Origin: an uncultured Clostridia bacterium | Lineage (GTDB): Bacteria > Bacillota > Clostridia > Christensenellales > Aristaeellaceae | DNA length: 64,000 bases | NCBI GenBank assembly: GCA_934631025.1 | Contig: CAKTXR010000002.1 | Span: 62,001-126,000, forward strand | Direction: 5' to 3' | Shown here: positions 58,459 through 64,000 of the stretch, piece by piece | Layout of the letters: each line of letters opens with the position of its first letter | Position numbering within the stretch: the first letter of the stretch is position 1 | The notes under the pieces: generated by a model | The model's database searches: none | The model's input: the letters and a program-made list of their open reading frames with translations, nothing else | What the model was told of the DNA's origin: nothing | Program-made: the position numbers and the translations under genes

Positions 58459-58737
58459 ATGAGCGGAAAGCGGCCTGTGCTGGCGGCGCTGTCGCTGCCC
58501 GAGGACGCGGCGGGCGGTCTGGCGCGGCTGACCGTGCTGGGCAGCTGCGAAATTCTGGCCGAAAACTGCCGTGCGATCGCCGAGGTGAGCGAATCGCGCG
58601 TCCGTCTGGCCGTGAAGGACGGGCTGATCTCAGTTTCGGGGGCGCGTCTGGCGCTGGCCGACGTGCGGCCGGGCAGTCTGCGCATCGTGGGCGAAATCGC
58701 CGCGATCGAGCTGCCGGAGGGGAGCGCGCATGACTGA
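58459..58737 (+). CDS. yqfC: Sporulation protein YqfC (YabP/YqfC family)
   Basis: About 92 aa. The fold is a short beta protein: LARLTVLGSCEILAENCRAI, SESRVRLAVKDGLISVSGAR and LRIVGEIAAIELPE match the YabP/YqfC family, which has a role in mother-cell stages of sporulation. ATG 58459 is 8 bases from AGAGG; GTG 58450 would overlap that site. It overlaps yqfD by 8 bases, the conserved arrangement in endospore formers. Presence supports a sporulating Bacillota. Confidence 0.88.
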   Translation: MSGKRPVLAALSLPEDAAGGLARLTVLGSCEILAENCRAIAEVSESRVRLAVKDGLISVSGARLALADVRPGSLRIVGEIAAIELPEGSAHD

Positions 58738-59899
58738 CCGCGTGCGCATGCGCCTGACGGGCCGCATGACCGAGCGGCTGATCGAGCGCGCCCGGGCGCA
58801 GGGCGCGGCGTTTGAGCGCATCGAGCGGCAGGACGCGCGGAGCCTGCGTCTTGAAACTTCTACGGCGGGCGCGCGGATTGTCTGCGCGCTGGCGGAGGAA
58901 TACGGACTGAGCGCCGAGGTTCTTTCGCGCTCGGGCTGGCGGGCGGCGCTGGTGAAGATCCGCGCGCGCTGGACGCTGGCCGTTTCGGCGGTTCTGGCCG
59001 CCGCGTGCGTGCTTCTCTTTACGGCGCGGATATGGCTGATCGACGTGCGGCCGCTGGGCGAGAGCCTGCCGCCGGACGAGGAAGCGCGCGTTCTCGAGAC
59101 GGTGAACGAGCTGGGCGCGTACGTCTCGGCGAAAAGCGGCGACATAGACGCGGTTTTCATCTCGAACGCGCTGCTCAGCCGATTTGATAAGCTCTCCTAC
59201 GCGGGCGTAAAAAAGCGCGGCGTGACGCTGACGGTCGAATACCGGCTGGCGCACGAAACGCCCGCGGTGTACGACGCTTCGGACGCGCGCAGTCTCTACG
59301 CGCTGCGGGACGCCGTTGTGCTGTCGGTCGAGCCGCTGGCGGGCAGGGCCTGCGTCGAGCCGGGCGACACGGTGCGCGCCGGACAGACGCTCATCCGCGG
59401 CGAGGAGCGCGTGTCGCTCGAGGAGACGCGGCGCATACGGGCGGCGGGCGCAGTGATCGGCCGCGTGTGGCTGACGGACGCGGAAAGCGCGCCGCTGGCG
59501 GAAAACGTCGTGCGGCGCACGGGACGGATGCAGAGCGCTTCGGCGCTGCGGCTGTTTCGCTGGGCGCTGGAGCTGAAGCGCGCGGAGGGCTTTTCCTCTC
59601 AGGAGGAGGAGACGCAGCTGCTGCCGGTGGGCGGGCTGTATCTGCCCTTGATGATCGAGCGGCATATCTATTATGAAACGGAAAGCCGGCGTGTCGAGGC
59701 CGACAAAACGGCGATCGAGAAAACGCTGACCGAGACGGCGCTCGCCCGCGCGCGGTCGCTCCTGCCGGAGGGCGCGAAGGAGCGCGCGTTCTGGACGGAA
59801 ACGACGGCGGCGGACGGCGAAATGCGCGTCGAAGCCGTCGTCGAGGCCGAGATGAATATCGCCGTGGACGCGGAAACGCTGCGGCGCGGCGCGGGCTGA
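58730..59899 (+). CDS. yqfD: Sporulation protein YqfD
   Basis: A 389-aa membrane protein. The N-terminal ~85 residues are soluble (GRMTERLIERARAQGAAFER). One membrane helix, WTLAVSAVLAAACVLLFTAR, lies near residues 84-103, and the following ~280 residues (VRPLGESLPPDEEARVLETV, GVTLTVEYRLAHETP, VEPGDTVRAGQTLIRGEERV) are the extracytoplasmic YqfD domain with a lipoyl-like VxPGDxVxxGQ turn. YqfD is required for efficient sporulation in Bacillus. It overlaps yqfC and precedes phoH, the usual gene order. Confidence 0.9.
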   Translation: MTDRVRMRLTGRMTERLIERARAQGAAFERIERQDARSLRLETSTAGARIVCALAEEYGLSAEVLSRSGWRAALVKIRARWTLAVSAVLAAACVLLFTARIWLIDVRPLGESLPPDEEARVLETVNELGAYVSAKSGDIDAVFISNALLSRFDKLSYAGVKKRGVTLTVEYRLAHETPAVYDASDARSLYALRDAVVLSVEPLAGRACVEPGDTVRAGQTLIRGEERVSLEETRRIRAAGAVIGRVWLTDAESAPLAENVVRRTGRMQSASALRLFRWALELKRAEGFSSQEEETQLLPVGGLYLPLMIERHIYYETESRRVEADKTAIEKTLTETALARARSLLPEGAKERAFWTETTAADGEMRVEAVVEAEMNIAVDAETLRRGAG

Positions 59900-60010
59900 G
59901 CTTTTCGGGCGATATAATAAGCGGCAGATAAGAGGGCGGCGCGATTTTACGCCGCGGGGCATTAATGAACGCAGGCGCTCGGGCATCCGGCGCGGGAAGG
60001 AACAGAGAGA

Positions 60011-61009
60011 GTGGACAGTCAATTCGCAAATCAGTATAAGGATGTTATGGTCGTGGACGGCGTGGATCAGCTCATGGCGCTCTTCGGCGTGCGCGACGAG
60101 AACGTGGAGACCATCCGGCGCGAGCTGAACGTGGAGATCTTCGCGCACGGCAACGAGATCACGCTTTCGGGCGAGGAGGAGAAGGTGCGTCAGGCGCGCG
60201 CCGTGCTGGAGCGGCTTCTGGGCATTGTCGCGCGGGGCGAGAGCATCGACAAGACGCGCATCCGCTATGCCGTGGAGCTGGCGGGCGAGGGCAACGCCGA
60301 CCGCATCGACGAGATCATGCGCGACGTGATCGCCATCACCTATCGCGGCCGTCAGGTCAAGTGCAAGACACTGGGGCAGAAGCAGTATGTCGAGGCCATC
60401 AAGGCCAACACCTGCACCTTCGCCGTCGGCCCGGCCGGCACGGGCAAGACCTATCTGGCCATCGCCATGGCGGTCGTGGCGCTCAAGAACAAGGACGTGG
60501 AGCGCATCATCCTCACGCGGCCCGCGGTCGAAGCGGGCGAAAAGCTGGGCTTCCTGCCGGGCGATCTTCAGCAGAAGGTCGATCCCTATCTGCGCCCGCT
60601 CTACGACGCGCTGAACGACATGATGGGCGCGGAGTCCTATCAGCGGCTGCTCGAGCGCGGTGCTGTCGAGGTGGCTCCGCTGGCCTATATGCGCGGCCGC
60701 ACGCTCAACGACGCGTTTATCATACTCGACGAAGCGCAGAACACCACCTCCGAGCAGATGAAGATGTTCCTGACCCGTATGGGCATGGGCTCGAAGATGA
60801 TCATCACCGGCGACGTGACTCAGATCGACCTGCCTGCGGGCAAGAGAAGCGGTCTGGTCGAAGCGCTGGAGGTCTTAAAGGGCGTGGAGGACATCGGCAT
60901 GGTGCGCCTCACGCACCGCGACGTCGTACGCCACGAGCTGGTGCAGGCCATCGTCAGGGCGTATGAAAAGCACGACAAGCAGAGCGAATACCGTCGGGAG
61001 GGACGATAA
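60011..61009 (+). CDS. phoH: PhoH family ATPase
   Basis: A 332-aa cytoplasmic ATPase. An N-terminal KH-like region (VETIRRELNVEIFAHGNEIT) is followed by the Walker A motif GPAGTGKTYLAIAMA near residue 141 and Walker B in DAFIILDEAQNTT near 235. RPAVEAGEKLGFLPGDLQQK and MIITGDVTQIDLPAGKRSGL are family signatures. PhoH proteins are linked to RNA metabolism and sit next to ybeY in most Bacillota, as here. GTG 60011 follows GAAGGA and agrees with family alignments. The gene ends 3 bases before the HD hydrolase gene. Confidence 0.94.
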   Translation: MDSQFANQYKDVMVVDGVDQLMALFGVRDENVETIRRELNVEIFAHGNEITLSGEEEKVRQARAVLERLLGIVARGESIDKTRIRYAVELAGEGNADRIDEIMRDVIAITYRGRQVKCKTLGQKQYVEAIKANTCTFAVGPAGTGKTYLAIAMAVVALKNKDVERIILTRPAVEAGEKLGFLPGDLQQKVDPYLRPLYDALNDMMGAESYQRLLERGAVEVAPLAYMRGRTLNDAFIILDEAQNTTSEQMKMFLTRMGMGSKMIITGDVTQIDLPAGKRSGLVEALEVLKGVEDIGMVRLTHRDVVRHELVQAIVRAYEKHDKQSEYRREGR

Positions 61010-61012
61010 ACC

Positions 61013-63160
61013 ATGATGAAAGTACGTCAGGGACTTCGGCGCAGGCGGGGCAGCCGACTCCTGATCGCGCTGATCGGGCTGGCGACCTACGCGGCGCTTC
61101 TGGCCATGCTCTTTGCAGTGTTTACGCCGGAGAGATACGATCTGGTGGCCGGACAGGTGTCGCCGATCACCGTAACGGCCAGCAAGGACGTTGTGGACAG
61201 CGTGACCACGCAGCAGATGATCGACGAGGCTGTGGCGGCCGTGCCGGTCAACTACACGCTGGACGAGACGGTTCAGCCGGCTGTGCTGGAGAGCCTGAAG
61301 GGCGATTTCGACGCGCTCAATCAGATCCGCGGCTGGGATCTGGGCACGGACGGCGCCGTGGATGCGGCCACGCTCACCCGTGCGCGGCAGATGCTGCTGG
61401 GCGCCGATTTGACCGCCGAGGACATTGCGCTGATCCGCGGCCTTTCGGACGACGATTTTGCCGCGCTGGAGAGCGACGTCGTCGCCATTGCGGACGAGCT
61501 GCTCACGGCGAAGATCGCGCAGGGCGGCGAGGACGAGGCGGTCAGCAAGCTGGAGCGCGAGCTGACGGCGCGCGAGACCTACTCCGCGGAGCTGGTGGAT
61601 CTGTGCGGCCGCGTGGCTTCCTCAGTGATGCAGGCCAATATGCTGCTGGACGAGGCCACCACCGAAACCAACCGCCAGAAGGCCATCGATTCCGTGGAGC
61701 CGATCGTCTATCTGAAGGGGCGCAACATCGTCAAATCGGGCGAAATCATCACCCGCGCTCAGATCGCCATGCTGGACAGTCTGGGCATGCTGGCCGGCAA
61801 TCATTCGGTCGACGTGATGATGTATGTGGGCGTGGGGCTTCTGGTGCTGCTGCTTCTGTCCACGATCGTGGTGTATCTGGCCATTTATGAAAGGGATATG
61901 CTAAAGGACGCGGGGCGCATGGCGCTGCTTGCGGTCATCATGCTGACCACCTGCGGCCTGAGCACGCTCGTGCAGACGCTCAATCCGTTCCTGATGCCCG
62001 TGGTCATCGGCGTGATGCTGACCGCCGCGCTGCTCAAGACGCGGCTGGCGCTGGTGGTGAACGTGGTGCTCTCCGTGCTGTGCGGTATCATCAGCTCGGG
62101 CGTGAGCGGCTCGCTCTCCTCCTCGCTGATCATCGTCATGATTTCCGGCGTCATTTCCGGTTCGCTGTGCGTGGCCGTCATTCACGGCAAGACGCAGCGC
62201 GTGTTCATGCTGCTCTCGGGCCTGCTCGCCTGCGCGGTCAACGTGCTCACGACGCTGGCGCTGGGGCTGATCACCGAGGTGGATACCTCGCGCGTGCTGG
62301 TCTGGGCGTGCTGGTCGGGCGGCGGCGGCGTGCTGTCGGGCGTGCTGAGCATCGGCATACAGCCGGCGCTCGAGTGGATATTCAATCTGGTCACGCCGGC
62401 CAAGCTCATGGAGCTGAGCAACCCCAATCATCCGCTCATCCGGCGCATGATTCTGGAAGCGTCCGGCACCTATCATCATTCGATCATCGTGGCCAACCTC
62501 GCCGAGGCCGCGGCCGACGCGATCGGCGCGAACGGTCTGCTGGCGCGCGTGGGCGCGTATTATCACGACGTGGGCAAGCTCAAGCGCCCGCTCTACTTTA
62601 AGGAAAACCAGATCGGCGACAACCCGCACGACCGCACCGACCCGATGGTGAGCGCGGCGATCCTGACCGCGCATCCGACCGACGGCGTGCTGCTGGCCGA
62701 AAAGTACCGCATGCCCCAGCCGATTCTGGACATCATCGCCCAGCATCACGGCGATACGCCGGTCATGTACTTTTATGGCCGCTGCGTGGAGCAGAACGGC
62801 GCGGAGAACGTGGACATCGACGATTTCCGCTATCCCGGCCCCAAGCCGCAGACGAAGGAAGCCGCCATCGTCATGCTGGCCGACACCATCGAGGCGGCTG
62901 CCCGCACCGCGCCCGACCGCAGCGCCGAGGGGCTGGAAAAGCTCATCCGCAAGCTCATTCGCGGCAAGATGGACGACGGGCAGCTCAACGACGCGCCCAT
63001 CACCCTCAAGGACGTGGAGCGCGCCACCAAGGCGTTCGTCACCGTGCTGGGCGGCGTGTTCCATCAGCGCATTGAATATCCAGATCTGGTGATTCCGCCT
63101 AAGAAGCACAATAAGGCGATTGCCGCTTCCGCGGAAGAAGGAGAAAAGCAGAATGCTTGA
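61013..63160 (+). CDS. 7TM-HD phosphohydrolase (YqfF/PgpH-like)
   Basis: A 715-aa membrane protein. An N-terminal helix is followed by an extracytoplasmic region of ~240 residues (VSPITVTASKDVVDS, ARQMLLGADLTAEDIALI). About seven membrane helices span ~265-455. The C-terminal HD domain shows GTYHHSIIVANLAEAAADAI near 487, VGAYYHDVGKLKRPLYFKEN, and IIAQHHGDTPVMYFY, with a complete metal set. PgpH of this family degrades cyclic di-AMP, so that is the likely activity. It overlaps the ybeY fusion by 8 bases. Order phoH-pgpH-ybeY is conserved in Bacillota. Confidence 0.93.
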   Translation: MMKVRQGLRRRRGSRLLIALIGLATYAALLAMLFAVFTPERYDLVAGQVSPITVTASKDVVDSVTTQQMIDEAVAAVPVNYTLDETVQPAVLESLKGDFDALNQIRGWDLGTDGAVDAATLTRARQMLLGADLTAEDIALIRGLSDDDFAALESDVVAIADELLTAKIAQGGEDEAVSKLERELTARETYSAELVDLCGRVASSVMQANMLLDEATTETNRQKAIDSVEPIVYLKGRNIVKSGEIITRAQIAMLDSLGMLAGNHSVDVMMYVGVGLLVLLLLSTIVVYLAIYERDMLKDAGRMALLAVIMLTTCGLSTLVQTLNPFLMPVVIGVMLTAALLKTRLALVVNVVLSVLCGIISSGVSGSLSSSLIIVMISGVISGSLCVAVIHGKTQRVFMLLSGLLACAVNVLTTLALGLITEVDTSRVLVWACWSGGGGVLSGVLSIGIQPALEWIFNLVTPAKLMELSNPNHPLIRRMILEASGTYHHSIIVANLAEAAADAIGANGLLARVGAYYHDVGKLKRPLYFKENQIGDNPHDRTDPMVSAAILTAHPTDGVLLAEKYRMPQPILDIIAQHHGDTPVMYFYGRCVEQNGAENVDIDDFRYPGPKPQTKEAAIVMLADTIEAAARTAPDRSAEGLEKLIRKLIRGKMDDGQLNDAPITLKDVERATKAFVTVLGGVFHQRIEYPDLVIPPKKHNKAIAASAEEGEKQNA

Positions 63161-64000
63161 CATTGAATGCTGCATCAGCGACATGCCTGCCTCCGCGCCT
63201 GATCTCATGGAGCGCGCGGCTCAGGCTGTGTGCCGGTTGGAAGGCGTGGAAAACGTGGGGGCGTATGTGCGCGTCGTGGACGACGAGACCATCCATGCAA
63301 TCAACCGCGAGCAGCGCGGCGTGGACAGGCCGACCGACGTGCTGTCCTTCCCCAGCGTGCGCTACCGCCCGGGCGAGACGGCGCGGGAGAGCGCCGATCT
63401 CATTCGCCGCGAATACGATCCGGACAGCGGGCTGTGCTTTCTGGGCGACATTGTGATTTCAGTCGACCGCGCGCGCGCGCAGGCGCAGGAGTTCGGCCAT
63501 TCTCTGGCGCGTGAGCTGGGCTATCTCACGGCGCACGCCATGCTGCACCTGTGCGGCTACGACCACATGACCGATCCCGACAAGGCGAAAATGCGCGCCA
63601 TGGAGGATCGCGCCATGCGGGAACTGGGGCTGACGCGCGAGGACGCGGCCTACGACGATCAGGCGCTGTTCGACGCGGCCTGCAAAATGCTCGATTCGGC
63701 CTATGCGCCCTATTCGCATTTCCGCGTGGGGGCGTGTCTTCAGGCGGAGGACGGTCGCGTGTTTACCGGCTGCAATATCGAAAACGCGTCTCTGGGCGCG
63801 ACCATCTGCGCCGAGCGGTGCGCCGTGTCGAAGGCTGTGTCCGAGGGCGCGCGCCGCTTTACCGCCATCGCCATCGCGGGCGACGAAAAGCCGGCCTGGC
63901 CGTGCGGCATCTGCCGTCAGGTGCTGCGCGAGTTCGCCGCGGGCGATCTGCGCGTCATCGTGGGGCAGAGGGGCGGCGCGTTTGAAACGGCGACGCTCGA
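63153..64000 (+). CDS. ybeY: YbeY endoribonuclease fused to cytidine deaminase (3' end outside window)
   Basis: A single frame runs from ATG 63153 to the window end with no stop, giving 282 residues so far. Residues 1-160 are YbeY: RPTDVLSFPS near 59, FLGDIVISVDRA near 96, and the zinc motif H128-x3-H132-x5-H138 in TAHAMLHLCGYDHM. This enzyme matures 16S rRNA. Without a break, residues ~168-282 are a cytidine deaminase: AYAPYSHFRVGACL, NIENASLGATICAERCAV (C219-x-E221) and WPCGICRQVLREF (C251, C254). AAGAAGGAGA lies before the ATG. In most Bacillota cdd is a separate gene beyond ybeY and dgkA. The C-terminus is not seen here. Confidence 0.9.
   Translation, partial: MLDIECCISDMPASAPDLMERAAQAVCRLEGVENVGAYVRVVDDETIHAINREQRGVDRPTDVLSFPSVRYRPGETARESADLIRREYDPDSGLCFLGDIVISVDRARAQAQEFGHSLARELGYLTAHAMLHLCGYDHMTDPDKAKMRAMEDRAMRELGLTREDAAYDDQALFDAACKMLDSAYAPYSHFRVGACLQAEDGRVFTGCNIENASLGATICAERCAVSKAVSEGARRFTAIAIAGDEKPAWPCGICRQVLREFAAGDLRVIVGQRGGAFETATL

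Noticed and set aside
1..64000. CRISPR arrays, tRNA, rRNA, insertion sequences, prophage
   Set aside because: I saw no regularly spaced repeats, no tRNA-like T-loop and acceptor pairs, no transposase or integrase motifs, and no phage structural genes.

Overview
The window is one contiguous stretch of a GC-rich bacterial chromosome. Several things point to a spore-forming, Gram-positive Bacillota, probably an uncultured gut Clostridia. The sporulation pair yqfC-yqfD is followed by phoH, a 7TM-HD phosphohydrolase gene and ybeY in the usual Bacillota order. Strong AGGAGG ribosome sites and many TTGACA-17-TATAAT promoters are visible. DUF1836, DUF4867, DegV, CUT1-type sugar ABC genes without an ATPase, and AraC-type glycan regulators also fit. 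I see no phage, insertion sequence, CRISPR array, rRNA or tRNA.

Layout. 1-9.7 kb: cysS, a glycosidase-like gene, a large FAD oxidoreductase, a PHP phosphoesterase, and an ECF sigma/anti-sigma pair. 10.1-12.0 kb: a two-gene metal (probably copper) unit, a DUF2318 lipoprotein plus an HMA-TauE-cupredoxin fusion. 12.2-18.7 kb: a minus-strand glycan operon (epimerase, clan GH-A hydrolase, DUF4867, GH4) facing an AraC regulator that is translationally coupled to a lactonase-like metallo-hydrolase; a paired direct repeat lies between the divergent promoters. 18.8-26.9 kb: XRE regulator, DegV, DUF1836, an isomerase-oxidoreductase-isomerase operon, a CDF metal exporter and a papain-fold-like protein. 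27-31.7 kb: GH32-like enzyme, small ORF, SDR dehydrogenase and a membrane-anchored GAP1-like protein.

31.9-43.1 kb: a long minus-strand cluster that reads as a sulfated-glycan utilisation locus. It holds an isomerase, three Gfo/Idh/MocA oxidoreductases, two sulfatase-fold enzymes (one without the formylglycine motif), an AraC regulator, and a binding protein with two permeases. 43.4-45.1 kb: KDPG aldolase-VOC fusion and a DUF45 metalloprotease. 45.4-58.2 kb: FmdB zinc ribbon, MurA, two clan GH-D-type enzymes, topoisomerase III, an NYN nuclease with two LOTUS-type domains, a deacetylase, a MATE exporter and a GH29 fucosidase. 58.4-64 kb: yqfC, yqfD, phoH, the HD phosphohydrolase, and an in-frame ybeY-cytidine deaminase fusion cut by the window end.

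The main theme is glycan catabolism by classical hydrolases (GH4, GH29, GH32-like, GH36-like, GH-A) together with many NAD-linked Gfo/Idh/MocA enzymes paired with TIM-barrel isomerases. That pairing suggests oxidoreductive sugar processing. Family names are assigned by eye from translated sequence; no database search was possible.
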